Below are positions 8,594 to 16,829 of a stretch of DNA of 64,000 bases, piece after piece (position 1 is the stretch's first letter; every line of letters begins with the position of its first letter). The translations under genes were made by a program, and so were the position numbers. This stretch comes from CAVRCA01 sp963719345 (GTDB taxonomy: Bacteria > Pseudomonadota > Alphaproteobacteria > Acetobacterales > Acetobacteraceae): assembly GCA_963719345.1 (NCBI GenBank), contig CAVRCA010000001.1, forward strand, positions 620,001-684,000. Reading direction: 5' to 3'. The notes beneath the pieces are model-generated. The model did no database searches. It worked only from the letters and a program-made list of their open reading frames with translations, and had not been told where the DNA came from.

Positions 8594-8920
8594 TCAACCG
8601 ATCCCGAGAAAGACCAGAAGCGATCCGTTGATCCGCTGCAGGTCGGCCGGGTCCAAGCTGCCAATCACTCGGCCCACTCTTCGGCGACGAACGGTGGAAA
8701 TCTTTTCCATTGCCACCCAGCATTCCGTTGCGAGCGGAAGCGTGGAACTCGGGTGGAGGTTGCAGCGTACGATTGTGCTATCCTGCTCGGTCGTCAGCGG
8801 ACATACAGCAACGGTACTGAGGTCCGAGAACAAGTCGGATTGCACAACGAGAGCGGGGCGCGGCTTGCCGGTGAATTCGCCGCTTCGGTCGGCGATCGTG
8901 ACAATGTCACCCCTTCTCAT
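8594..8920 (-). CDS. MazF/PemK-family toxin
   Basis: The 108-residue protein is a MazF-type endoribonuclease toxin. It begins MRRGDIVTIADRSGEFTGKP, the conserved first strand and basic loop of the family. It continues with RPALVVQSD, a CPLTT strand and KISTVRRRRVGRVIG, as in PemK/MazF. I chose the ATG at 8920, which gives the conserved N-terminus; an in-frame ATG at 8929 would add three residues. Either way the start overlaps the end of the antitoxin gene, so the two are translationally coupled. It is expected to cleave mRNA when not bound by the upstream antitoxin. Confidence 0.88.
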   Translation of the reverse strand: MRRGDIVTIADRSGEFTGKPRPALVVQSDLFSDLSTVAVCPLTTEQDSTIVRCNLHPSSTLPLATECWVAMEKISTVRRRRVGRVIGSLDPADLQRINGSLLVFLGIG

Positions 8921-9125
8921 TGGGTTCATCAAACACGCTGACGGCCTCAACCCAGTCCATCAGACCGTCCCGTTCGTCCGCCGCGTTCATCCTCGCGCAT
9001 TCGCGGCGCACTCGCTCGGCGAACTCGGGCGAGCGCGTGTCGGGCACCCATACCTGGACGGGGCGAAGACCACGCTTGCGCATCGCCTCGCGATAGCGTC
9101 GGGTTCGTGCTGACGATTCCGACAT
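8907..9125 (-). CDS. DUF3018-type antitoxin (MazE partner)
   Basis: This 72-residue basic protein precedes and overlaps the MazF-type toxin. Its N-terminal half (SARTRRYREAMRKRGLRPVQVWVPDTRSPEF) matches the DUF3018 antitoxin pattern, in which the basic, Arg-rich start is thought to bind the operator. The acidic C-terminal tail (DWVEAVSVFDEPNEKG) would wrap the toxin. I chose the ATG at 9125 because GGAG lies about 8 bases upstream; GTG/ATG options further 5' are less well placed. A 14-bp perfect palindrome lies 22 bp upstream. Confidence 0.85.
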   Translation of the reverse strand: MSESSARTRRYREAMRKRGLRPVQVWVPDTRSPEFAERVRRECARMNAADERDGLMDWVEAVSVFDEPNEKG

Positions 9126-9146
9126 ACGACCCATCTCCACAGGACC

Positions 9147-9160
9147 CGTCACATGTGACG
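9147..9160. promoter_or_regulatory. Palindromic operator candidate of the toxin-antitoxin operon
   Basis: CGTCACATGTGACG is a perfect 14-bp palindrome between the antitoxin start (9125) and the end of the dehydrogenase gene (9192). Toxin-antitoxin operons are usually autoregulated by the antitoxin binding such a site near the promoter. Binding here is inferred. Confidence 0.55.
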
Positions 9161-9191
9161 CTGCCGAACCTCGACGTCAAGGAAGATAAGG

Positions 9192-10265
9192 TCAGCGTCC
9201 GGCCACGATGCCGGCGAGTGCGCGCCCGACATCGGCCGTTCCCGCCTGCCCGCCCATGTCGCGCGTCTTCGGGCCGCCGTGGTCCCGCAGCAGGGTCTCG
9301 ATCGCGGCGACGATGGTCTCGGCCGCCTCCTTCTCGCCAAGATGCTCCAGCATCATCGCCGCCGACCACACCTGTCCGATCGGGTTGCAGATGTGCCGCC
9401 CAGCGATATCGGGTGCGGAGCCGTGGACCGGCTCGAACATCGAGGGGTGTCTGCGTTCGGGATTGATGTTGGCCGAGGGCGCGATGCCGATCGACCCCGC
9501 CACCGCCGGGCCGAGATCGCTCAGGATGTCGCCGAACAGGTTGGAGCCGACGACCACGTCGAACCAGTCCGGATGCTGCACGAAATGGGCGCACAAGATG
9601 TCGATGTGGAACTGGTCGGTGCGGATGTCGGGATACGATCCGCCGATCTCGGCGAACCGCTCATCCCAATACGGCATGGTGAAAGTGATGCCATTCGACT
9701 TTGTGGCCGAGGTCAGGTGCTTTTTGGGCCGCGTGCGCGCCAGCTCGAAGGCGTAACGGAGAATGCGGTCGGTGCCCTGGCGGGTGAACACGCTCTGCTG
9801 GCTGACGAACTCGCGGTCGGTGCCCTCGAACAGCCGGCCGCCGACGCTGCTGTACTCGCCCTCGGTGTTCTCGCGCACGACGAAGAAGTCGATTTCAGCT
9901 TCGGTGCGGCCGGCGAGCGGCGTGCGGACCCCGGGCATCAGCTTGCAGGGCCGCAGGTTCACGTATTGGTCGAAGCCCCGCCGGATCGGGATCAGCAGGC
10001 CCCACAGCGAGACGTGGTCGGGCACGCCCGGCCAGCCGACGGCGCCAAGCAGGATGCTGTCCGCCCCGGCAAGCCGGTCCATGCCGTCGGGCGGCATCAT
10101 CGCGCCGGTCTGCTTGTAGGTCTCGCACGACCAGTCGTAGTGGTCGAAGGCGAGGCCGAAGCCGAAGCGCCGAGCCGCCTCGTCCAGCACCAGCAGCGAT
10201 TCGGGCACCGTCTCCTTGCCGATCCCGTCGCCGGGGATCACTGCGATCCGATAGTTTTTCGCCAT
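9192..10265 (-). CDS. Tartrate dehydrogenase / D-malate dehydrogenase family
   Basis: The 357-residue protein belongs to the isocitrate/isopropylmalate dehydrogenase family of metal-dependent, NAD-linked beta-decarboxylating dehydrogenases. It has IAVIPGDGIGKETVPES at the start, VNLRPCKLMPGVRTPL near 104, the catalytic Tyr block VVRENTEGEYSSVGG near 130, the Mg-binding VVGSNLFGDILSD near 245, and EPVHGSAPDIAG near 280. The DYDWSCETYKQTG-like substrate segment and the CKL spacing resemble tartrate dehydrogenase/decarboxylase and D-malate dehydrogenase more than LeuB. Leucine-pathway neighbours are absent, which supports that reading. It is read toward the toxin-antitoxin pair. Confidence 0.87.
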   Translation of the reverse strand: MAKNYRIAVIPGDGIGKETVPESLLVLDEAARRFGFGLAFDHYDWSCETYKQTGAMMPPDGMDRLAGADSILLGAVGWPGVPDHVSLWGLLIPIRRGFDQYVNLRPCKLMPGVRTPLAGRTEAEIDFFVVRENTEGEYSSVGGRLFEGTDREFVSQQSVFTRQGTDRILRYAFELARTRPKKHLTSATKSNGITFTMPYWDERFAEIGGSYPDIRTDQFHIDILCAHFVQHPDWFDVVVGSNLFGDILSDLGPAVAGSIGIAPSANINPERRHPSMFEPVHGSAPDIAGRHICNPIGQVWSAAMMLEHLGEKEAAETIVAAIETLLRDHGGPKTRDMGGQAGTADVGRALAGIVAGR

Positions 10266-10387
10266 GCCGCCTCTCCTCGCCTGCCCCGAAATGTGTAGAG
10301 CGGGCGGGCGCGAGCGACCAGGGTGGCGTTGCCGCCTGAGCGGGTGGCCGCTAGGAACGCTCGAATGTGAACGCAGGGGAGCCGAAG

Positions 10388-11147
10388 ATGGCCAGGCACG
10401 CCGCCGCAGGACCCGTCAAAGCCGGCCACATGACCGACTGGGACCGCGACGCGGCGCTGACCGCCGCGCGGATACTGCTGGAGATCAAGGCGGTCAATTT
10501 CCGCCCCGAGGAGCCCTACACCTTCACCGCCGGATGGAAGTCGCCGGTCTACATCGATTGCCGGCGGATCATCTACTTTCCCCGCGCTCGGGCGAAGATC
10601 TGCAAACTCGGTGTCGAAAAGATCGGCCGGCACGTCGGTTTCGAGTTCGATCGAGGTGGTAGCCGGGGGCGAGACGGCCGGCATCCCGTTCGCCGCCTGG
10701 ATCGCCGACCGGATGCTCACGCCGATGGCCTATGTCCGCAAGAAGCCGAAAGGGTTCGGGCGCAACTCGCTCATCGAGGGCGACGTGCCGGAGGGCAAGC
10801 GCACCTTGCTGGTGGAGGACCTGACCACCGACGGGGGCTCGAAGATCCAGTTCTGCCAGGCGCTGCGCGACGCCGGCGCCTTGGTAAACCACACCTTCGT
10901 CGTATTTTTCTACGGTGTGTTCCCCGGCAGCTTCGAGAAGCTGGCGAGCATGGATATTGCCCTGCACCATCTCTGCACTTGGTGGGACGTCCTGGAAGCC
11001 TGCCGCGACCGCCCCTACTTCTCGGAGAGCGCGCTGGCCGAGGTCCGGCGCTTCCTGGAAAACCCGGTCGCCTGGTCGGCGGCCCACGGCGGCATCGCCA
11101 GTCCAGAGGAGGCGATCGCCCGCAAAGCCTCGGCAATCGAAGGCTGA
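10388..11147 (+). pseudogene. pyrE: Orotate phosphoribosyltransferase, one-base frameshift
   Basis: PyrE joins orotate to PRPP to give OMP in pyrimidine synthesis. Residues 1-86 read normally from the ATG at 10388 (good AGGGGAG site; an alternative ATG is at 10430), with ILLEIKAVNFRPEEPYTFTAGWKSP. At GAGTTCG (10643-10649) the frame is lost. Removing one T restores ESIEVVAGGETAGIPFAAW, then RKKPKGFGRN and the PRPP loop LLVEDLTTDGGSKIQF to the stop at 11147. Every other conserved block is intact, so a sequencing insertion or a very recent mutation is likelier than long decay. A functional product cannot be read from the sequence as given. Confidence 0.9.
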
Positions 11148-11225
11148 GCGAGCCGCTGCTGCCCTTGCGGATGGCCCCCCGGATGCTCATCCTTGCTGCC
11201 GCGTGACGACGGAGCGAGAGAGAAT

Positions 11226-12032
11226 ATGGACGGCGGGACCGACGCGAGGCGCATTACCATCCACAGTCCGGAGGATTTTGCCGGGATGCGCGCCGCCGGT
11301 CAGCTTGCGGCGGCAACCCTCGACATGATCGCACCGCACGTCCGGCCGGGCGTCTCCACGGCGGCGCTCGACGAGCTTTGCCACGGCTTTATGGCCGAGC
11401 ACGGCGCCACCCCGGCGCCCTTGAACTATCGCGGCTTCCCGAAAGCCATCTGTACGTCGATCAATCACGTTGTCTGCCACGGCATCCCGGGCGACCGCAG
11501 GCTCGACGACGGCGACATCCTCAACATCGACGTGACCGTCATCCTCGACGGCTGGCATGGCGACAGCTCGCGCATGTACGTGGCCGGAACCCCGTCGACG
11601 CGCGCCCGCAACCTGATGGACGTGACCTACGAGTCGATGCTCCGCGGGGTGCGGGCCGTGCGCCCCGGCGCCACGCTGGGCGACATCGGCCATGCGATCC
11701 AGACCTACGTGGAGGCCAACCGGTTCAGCGTGGTGCGCGATTTCTGCGGTCACGGCATCGGCCGACGCTTCCACGAGGCCCCGAACGTGCTGCATTTCGG
11801 CCGCCCGGGCGAGGGTCCGGTGCTGCGGCCCGGCATGTTCTTCACGATCGAGCCGATGGTGAACGCCGGCCGCCCGGAGGTGAAGGTGCTCGACGACGGC
11901 TGGACCGCGGTGACGCGGGATCGCAGCCTCTCCGCCCAGTTCGAGCACATGGTCGGCGTGACCGAGGAGGGCTGCGAGGTCTTCACCATTTCGCCCGGCG
12001 GTCTGCACAAGCCGCCCTACACCGAAACCTGA
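11226..12032 (+). CDS. map: Methionine aminopeptidase type I
   Basis: MAP removes the initiator Met from nascent proteins. The 268-residue protein carries all five metal ligands: Asp in NIDVTVILDGWHGDSS (both Asp ligands), His in FCGHGIGRRFHE, Glu in FTIEPMVNAG and Glu in QFEHMVGVT. The MRAAGQLAAATLDM start is typical. The ATG at 11226 follows a GGAGCGAGAGAG purine run and is preferred over an upstream in-frame start at 11193. It is followed by radC on the same strand, a common alphaproteobacterial pairing. Confidence 0.95.
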   Translation: MDGGTDARRITIHSPEDFAGMRAAGQLAAATLDMIAPHVRPGVSTAALDELCHGFMAEHGATPAPLNYRGFPKAICTSINHVVCHGIPGDRRLDDGDILNIDVTVILDGWHGDSSRMYVAGTPSTRARNLMDVTYESMLRGVRAVRPGATLGDIGHAIQTYVEANRFSVVRDFCGHGIGRRFHEAPNVLHFGRPGEGPVLRPGMFFTIEPMVNAGRPEVKVLDDGWTAVTRDRSLSAQFEHMVGVTEEGCEVFTISPGGLHKPPYTET

Positions 12033-12085
12033 GGCTTCCACCTGAGGCTTCTGTGGACGCCGCCGGTGTGGCAACCTGCGGTGGC

Positions 12086-12826
12086 ATGCCCAAGCCGCAG
12101 CTCGCCCCTGATCTGATCGATGGATTGGCGCCTTCGGCGCCCGATCGCGCTCCACCGGCCGGCACCGATGGTCACCGGGCGCGGATGCGCGCTCGGCTGC
12201 TGACCGCCGGCCCGGACGCGCTCGCCGACCATGAGATGCTGGAAATGGTGCTTTTCACGGCGATGCCGCGACGCGACACCAAGCCGATCGCCCGGGCGCT
12301 CCTGGGCCGGTTCGCCAGCTTCGCCGCGGTGATCGCGGCACCCGTGCAGGAGTTGCGGGGGATCGACGGATTGGGAGACGCCGGAGTGGCCGCCCTCAAG
12401 ACGGTGCAGGCGGCGGCGCAGCGTCTGGTCCGGGCCGAGGTGATGGGGCAGCCGGTGCTGGCGGAGTGGGACCGGCTGATCGCCTACCTCAACGCGGTGC
12501 TGGCGCGTGAGCCGGTCGAGCAGGTCCGGGTGCTGTTCCTCGACAGCCGCAACCGGCTGATCGCCGACGAGGCGCAGAGTCGCGGCACGCTCAACCACAC
12601 GCCGGTCTATCCCCGCGAGGTGGTGAAGCGGGCACTGGAACTGCACGCGGCGGCGCTGATCCTGATCCACAATCACCCGAGCGGCGATCCCACCCCCTCC
12701 GCCGCCGACATCGCCGTGACACGGGACATCGGCCACGCCGCCGCGGCGCTCTCGGTCGTGCTGCACGACCACATCATCGTGGGCAACGGACGCTGGCTCA
12801 GCTTCCGGAGCGAGGGGCTGCTTTGA
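12086..12826 (+). CDS. radC: RadC-family JAB1/MPN domain protein
   Basis: The 246-residue protein has a helix-hairpin-helix segment (LRGIDGLGDAGVAALK, about 92-107) and a C-terminal JAB/MPN metalloprotease-like domain with the zinc motif LIHNHPSGDPTPSAADIAVT near 193. RadC was named for DNA repair, but its biochemical role is unproven; the fold suggests a metal-dependent hydrolase. The start ATG at 12086 follows the map stop by 53 bp, so the two are probably co-transcribed. The gene ends 12 bp before the convergent terC gene. Confidence 0.93.
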   Translation: MPKPQLAPDLIDGLAPSAPDRAPPAGTDGHRARMRARLLTAGPDALADHEMLEMVLFTAMPRRDTKPIARALLGRFASFAAVIAAPVQELRGIDGLGDAGVAALKTVQAAAQRLVRAEVMGQPVLAEWDRLIAYLNAVLAREPVEQVRVLFLDSRNRLIADEAQSRGTLNHTPVYPREVVKRALELHAAALILIHNHPSGDPTPSAADIAVTRDIGHAAAALSVVLHDHIIVGNGRWLSFRSEGLL

Positions 12827-12838
12827 CGGCGGCCGGCT

Positions 12839-13492
12839 CTATCGTCGAAGTCGCTCAAAAAGCCCGCTGAACGCAGCCAGGGCGCGCTCGTCCAGGGTCG
12901 TGTGGGCCGCCACCTCGCGCGAGCCCTCCCAGACCATGTGCAGCGCGACATAGAGGACGACGAGCAGGCCGGCCCAGGCGATCCAGCGGAAGCGCTCCAG
13001 CAGCCCGGCGATGAGCCCGGCGGCGAGCCCCATCAAGGCGATGGACAGGAGCAGCCCGGTCGCCAGCACCCACAAGCTGCCGTTCGACGCGCCCGCCACG
13101 GCGAGCACGTTGTCGAGGCTCATCGACACGTCGGCCAGGATGATCTGCAGCATCGCTTGGCCCAGCGTCTTCGGCCCGACGTCCGCCCGTTCGCGATATG
13201 GCGCGCGGCGCAGCTCGCGGTACATCTTCCAGCACACCCAGAGCAGCAGCACGCCGCCGGCGAGCATCAGGCCGATGATGGCGAGCAGTTGCAGGGCAAT
13301 GGCGCCGAACGCGATCCGGATCACGGTGGCGCCGGCGATCCCGGCCACGATCGCCTGGCGCTTGCGGCGCGCGGGCAGCCCGGCCACCGCCATGCCGACG
13401 ACGATCGCATTGTCGCCCGCCAGCGCCACGTCGATGAACACCACCTGAAGCAGTGCGGCGAGATCCTGCGTCAGCGCCGGCACCAGGGTCAT
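12839..13492 (-). CDS. TerC-family integral membrane protein
   Basis: The 217-residue protein has about seven membrane segments. It holds both TerC hallmark acidic motifs: FIDVALAGDNAIVVGMA near 19-35, and ILADVSMSLDNVLAVAGA near 117-134. TerC proteins (YjbE/YkoY type) are implicated in metal, notably manganese, export or metalation of secreted proteins, and in tellurium resistance in some operons. Which applies here is unknown. No tellurium-resistance genes are adjacent. Confidence 0.88.
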   Translation of the reverse strand: MTLVPALTQDLAALLQVVFIDVALAGDNAIVVGMAVAGLPARRKRQAIVAGIAGATVIRIAFGAIALQLLAIIGLMLAGGVLLLWVCWKMYRELRRAPYRERADVGPKTLGQAMLQIILADVSMSLDNVLAVAGASNGSLWVLATGLLLSIALMGLAAGLIAGLLERFRWIAWAGLLVVLYVALHMVWEGSREVAAHTTLDERALAAFSGLFERLRR

Positions 13493-13574
13493 CGCGGAAA
13501 ATCCTTCGGGCTTGTCAACGCAGCGACAGCGAGGCTAGCTGGTGGCTGCACCGGCAGACGTGGAAGCGCCGATC

Positions 13575-14936
13575 ATGGTTCCCCGCTATACACGACCGGA
13601 GATGGCGGCGATCTGGGCGGCGCCGAACCGCTTCCGGATCTGGTTCGAGATCGAGGCGCTGGCGGCGGAGGGCATGGCCGCGGTCGGCGAGATCCCCAAG
13701 ACCGCCGCCCGCATTATCCGCGAGCGCGGTGCCGCCCGGGTCGCCGACATCACGGACGCCGACCTCGACCGCATCGACGCGATCGAGCGCGAGACCCGGC
13801 ACGACGTGATCGCGTTCCTCACCTGGCTTGCGGAGGGGATCGGGCCGGACAGCCGGTTCGTCCACCAGGGCCTGACCTCTAGCGACGTGCTGGACACCTG
13901 CCTGTCCGTGCAGCTCACCCAGGCGACCGATCTGCTGTTGCGCGACCTCGACCAGGTGCTGGCGGCACTCAAGGCGCGGGCCTTCGAGCACAAGTTCACG
14001 CTTACCATCGGCCGCAGCCACGGCATCCATGCCGAGCCGACCACCTTCGGGCTGAAGCTTGCCGGCCATTACGCGGAGTTTTCCCGCGACCGTCGGCGGC
14101 TGCTCGCGGCGCGCGACGAGGTGGCGGTCGCGGCGATCAGCGGTGCGGTCGGCACGTTCGCGCATGTCGATCCGCGCGTGGAGGCGTATGTCGCCGACCG
14201 TCTGGGGCTGGCGGTGGAGCCGGTCTCGACCCAGGTGATCCCGCGCGACCGGCACGCCGCGTTCTTCTGCGCGCTCGGGGTGATCGCCAGCGCGATCGAG
14301 CGGCTGGCGACCGAGGTGCGCCACCTGCAACGCTCCGAGGTGCGGGAAGCCGAGGAGTTCTTCCATCCGGGCCAGAAAGGCTCGAGCGCCATGCCGCACA
14401 AGCGCAATCCGGTGTTGAGCGAGAACCTGACCGGGCTTGCCCGGATCGTGCGGGCCGCGGTGGTGCCGGCGCTGGAAAACGTGACGCTCTGGCACGAGCG
14501 CGACATCAGCCATTCGAGCGTCGAGCGGGTAATCGGCCCGGACGCCACGATCGCGCTCGACTTCGCTCTGGCGCGGCTCGCCGGCATGATGGAGCGGCTG
14601 GTCGTCTACCCCGAACGGATGGCGGCCAATCTCGAGAGCCTGGGCGGCGTCGTCCACAGCGGGGAGGTGCTGCTGACCCTGACCAAGGCGGGCATCCTGC
14701 GTGAGGACGCTTATCGCATCGTGCAGCGCAATGCGATGAAGACCTGGGAGACGCTCGGCCAGCCGGCCGCTCATGACTTCCGCACGAACCTTGCGTCTGA
14801 TCCCGAAATCGCGGGCCGGGTTGCGCCGGAGGACCTGGACCGCGCGATGGACCCTCGACTGCACCTGCGCGAGATCGATCGGGTGTTTGCACGGGTGTTC
14901 GATCATCCCGAACCTCCTGTAGGCGGCCGGAGCTAG
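13575..14936 (+). CDS. purB: Adenylosuccinate lyase
   Basis: PurB cleaves SAICAR to AICAR and adenylosuccinate to AMP. The 453-residue protein carries the fumarase/aspartase superfamily signature GSSAMPHKRNP near residue 270, with the catalytic loop Ser, and the QGLTSSDVLDTCLSVQL and IGRSHGIHAEPTTFGLK blocks. I chose the ATG at 13575, giving the standard MVPRYTRPEMAAIW start, with GGAAG upstream; a GTG at 13542 would add eleven non-conserved residues. It opens a purine gene cluster on the plus strand. Confidence 0.96.
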   Translation: MVPRYTRPEMAAIWAAPNRFRIWFEIEALAAEGMAAVGEIPKTAARIIRERGAARVADITDADLDRIDAIERETRHDVIAFLTWLAEGIGPDSRFVHQGLTSSDVLDTCLSVQLTQATDLLLRDLDQVLAALKARAFEHKFTLTIGRSHGIHAEPTTFGLKLAGHYAEFSRDRRRLLAARDEVAVAAISGAVGTFAHVDPRVEAYVADRLGLAVEPVSTQVIPRDRHAAFFCALGVIASAIERLATEVRHLQRSEVREAEEFFHPGQKGSSAMPHKRNPVLSENLTGLARIVRAAVVPALENVTLWHERDISHSSVERVIGPDATIALDFALARLAGMMERLVVYPERMAANLESLGGVVHSGEVLLTLTKAGILREDAYRIVQRNAMKTWETLGQPAAHDFRTNLASDPEIAGRVAPEDLDRAMDPRLHLREIDRVFARVFDHPEPPVGGRS

Positions 14937-14971
14937 CCCGGCAGGGCGTCGAGCCGGCGGGGTCGCCGCTG

Positions 14972-15694
14972 ATGTGTACCGTCGCTCTGCTGATCCGGCC
15001 CGACCACCCGTGGCCTGTCATGCTGGCGGCGAACCGTGACGAGAAACTCGATCGCCCCTGGTCTCCTCCCGGAACCCACTGGCCGGCGCATCCCGGGGTC
15101 ATCGCCGGCCAGGATCTGACCGCCGGCGGGACGTGGATGGGACTGAACCGGGCCGGCGTGGTGGCCACCGTGCTCAACCGCCAGGGGACGCTCGGTCCGG
15201 CGCAGGGCAAGCGCAGCCGCGGCGAGCTGCCTCTGGCCGCCCTGGCGCATGAGACGGCAGAGGCCGCCGCCCGCGTGATCGCGGCGCTGGACGCCGGCGG
15301 CTGGCGCGCCTTCAACATGGTGATCGCGGACCGGCTCGGCGCCTTCTTCGTGCGCGGGCTCGGCCGCGGCCGGCCGGAGGCTCGCCCGCTGGCAAGCGGG
15401 GTCCACATGGTCACGGCGCATGATCCGAACGACCTGAGCAGCCCTCGCGTGGCCCGTCACCTCCCTCGGTTCAGGGAGGCGATGCCGCCGGACTCTGCCG
15501 GGCTGGCGAGTTGGCAGGCGGTCCTGGCCGACCGCGCCGGGAGTGAGGGAGAACAGATCAACGTGACGCCGCGCGGCGGTTTCGGCACCGCCTGCTCCTC
15601 GCTCGTGGCCCTTCCCCGCACCGGGCCGCCGGTCTGGCTGTTCGCCGCCGGGCCGCCCGACGTCGCCATATTCCAACCGGTAGCCCTGCCCTGA
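14972..15694 (+). CDS. NRDE family (TANGO2-like) protein
   Basis: The 240-residue protein begins MCTVALLIR and carries AANRDEKLDRP near 20-30, the signature of the NRDE/TANGO2 family. An N-terminal Cys follows the initiator Met, as in Ntn-hydrolase-like members. Eukaryotic TANGO2 is linked to heme or lipid metabolism, while bacterial roles are not settled. GTWMGLNRAGVVATVLNR near 51 is a second conserved block. It sits between purB and purC on the same strand, so it is probably transcribed with the purine genes, though no role in purine synthesis is known. Confidence 0.88.
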   Translation: MCTVALLIRPDHPWPVMLAANRDEKLDRPWSPPGTHWPAHPGVIAGQDLTAGGTWMGLNRAGVVATVLNRQGTLGPAQGKRSRGELPLAALAHETAEAAARVIAALDAGGWRAFNMVIADRLGAFFVRGLGRGRPEARPLASGVHMVTAHDPNDLSSPRVARHLPRFREAMPPDSAGLASWQAVLADRAGSEGEQINVTPRGGFGTACSSLVALPRTGPPVWLFAAGPPDVAIFQPVALP

Positions 15695-15765
15695 GCCCCG
15701 ACCCGTGGCGGGGCCGGATGCGCGCTGCTATACCGGCCCCCGCAGCGACCGCGACCGTCGCGATC

Positions 15766-15790
15766 GAGCCGCCCGGTTCGGGGGCGGCTC
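15766..15790 (+). promoter_or_regulatory. Leader hairpin directly upstream of purC
   Basis: GAGCCGCCC (15766-15774) pairs perfectly with GGGCGGCTC (15782-15790) around a seven-base loop. It ends 18 bp before the purC ATG and just upstream of its AAAGGGA ribosome binding site. No U-tract follows, so it is not a simple terminator. It could be an attenuator element, an mRNA-stabilising 5' structure or a protein-binding site. A second weaker GC stem (GCCCCG/CGGGGC, about 15695-15714) follows the NRDE gene stop. Confidence 0.5.
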
Positions 15791-15808
15791 TGCCAAAGGG
15801 AACCCGCA

Positions 15809-16573
15809 ATGGCCCGCCGCCGCCAGCTCTACGAGGGTAAGGCCAAAATCCTGTTCGAAGGACCGGAGCCGGGCACCCTCGTGCAGTATTTCAAGGACGA
15901 CGCGACGGCGTTCAACGCGCAGAAAAAAGGCATCATCACCGGCAAGGGCGTCCTGAATAACCGGATCAGCGAATACCTGATGATGCGGCTGCACGAGATC
16001 GGCATCCCGACCCACTTCGTCCGTCGGCTGAACATGCGCGAGCAGCTGATCCGGGAAGTCGAGATCATCCCGCTCGAAATCGTGGTCCGCAACGTGGCCG
16101 CCGGCAGCCTGTCCGAGCGGCTCGGCATCCCCGAAGGCACCCGCCTGCCCCGCTCCATTCTGGAATACTACTATAAGAACGACGCCCTGAACGACCCGAT
16201 GGTGAGCGAGGAGCACATCACGGCGTTCGGCTGGGCGACCACGCAGGACATGGACGACATCGTCGCGCTCACCCTGCGGATCAACGATTTCCTGACCGGG
16301 CTTTTCCTCGGCGTCGGCATCACCCTGGTGGATTTCAAGCTGGAATACGGCCGGCTGTGGGAGAACGAGGAGATGCGCCTGGTGCTGGCCGACGAGATCA
16401 GCCCCGACAATTGCCGGCTGTGGGACAGCAAGACCAACGAGAAGATGGACAAGGACCGCTTCCGTCGCGATCTCGGCAAGGTGGAGGAGGCCTATCAGGA
16501 GGTTGCCAAGCGGCTCGGCATCCTCCCCGAGGCCGGCATCCGTGACCTCAAGGGGCCAGAGCTGATCCAGTGA
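15809..16573 (+). CDS. purC: SAICAR synthetase (phosphoribosylaminoimidazole-succinocarboxamide synthase)
   Basis: PurC joins CAIR and aspartate with ATP. The 254-residue single-domain enzyme has the ATP-binding RRQLYEGKAKILFEG start, VRNVAAGSLSERLGIPEG near 93, and the catalytic DFKLEYGRLW / LADEISPDNCRLWD blocks near 174-210, all as in bacterial PurC. It is the first gene of the tight purC-purS-purQ-purL run, with short gaps or overlaps throughout. Confidence 0.97.
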   Translation: MARRRQLYEGKAKILFEGPEPGTLVQYFKDDATAFNAQKKGIITGKGVLNNRISEYLMMRLHEIGIPTHFVRRLNMREQLIREVEIIPLEIVVRNVAAGSLSERLGIPEGTRLPRSILEYYYKNDALNDPMVSEEHITAFGWATTQDMDDIVALTLRINDFLTGLFLGVGITLVDFKLEYGRLWENEEMRLVLADEISPDNCRLWDSKTNEKMDKDRFRRDLGKVEEAYQEVAKRLGILPEAGIRDLKGPELIQ

Positions 16574-16586
16574 AGGCACCAAAACC

Positions 16587-16829
16587 TTGAAGGCAACCGT
16601 GACCGTGATGCTCAAGCCGGGGGTGCTCGACCCGCAGGGCAAGGCGATCGGGCACGCCCTCGGGTCGCTCGGCTTCGAGGGACTGGGCGAGGTGCGCGCC
16701 GGCAAGGTGATCGAGATCGAGCTGGCCGAAACCGACCGGACCCGCGCGCAGGCCACCGCCGACGAAATGGCCCGCAAGCTGTTGGCCAACACGGTCATCG
16801 AGAGTTTTTTGGTGAGCGTGGGGGAGTGA
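16587..16829 (+). CDS. purS: FGAM synthase small subunit PurS
   Basis: PurS is the bridging subunit of the three-part formylglycinamidine synthase with PurQ and PurL. The 80-residue protein matches the family throughout (VLDPQGKAIGHALGSLGFEG, KVIEIEL, ANTVIESF). It starts with TTG at 16587, with GAAGG about 10 bases upstream. This start gives the usual MKATVTVMLK N-terminus; the next candidate, a GTG at 16599, would cut into the first strand. The rare start codon may limit PurS relative to its partners. Its stop overlaps the purQ start (TGATG). Confidence 0.93.
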   Translation: MKATVTVMLKPGVLDPQGKAIGHALGSLGFEGLGEVRAGKVIEIELAETDRTRAQATADEMARKLLANTVIESFLVSVGE

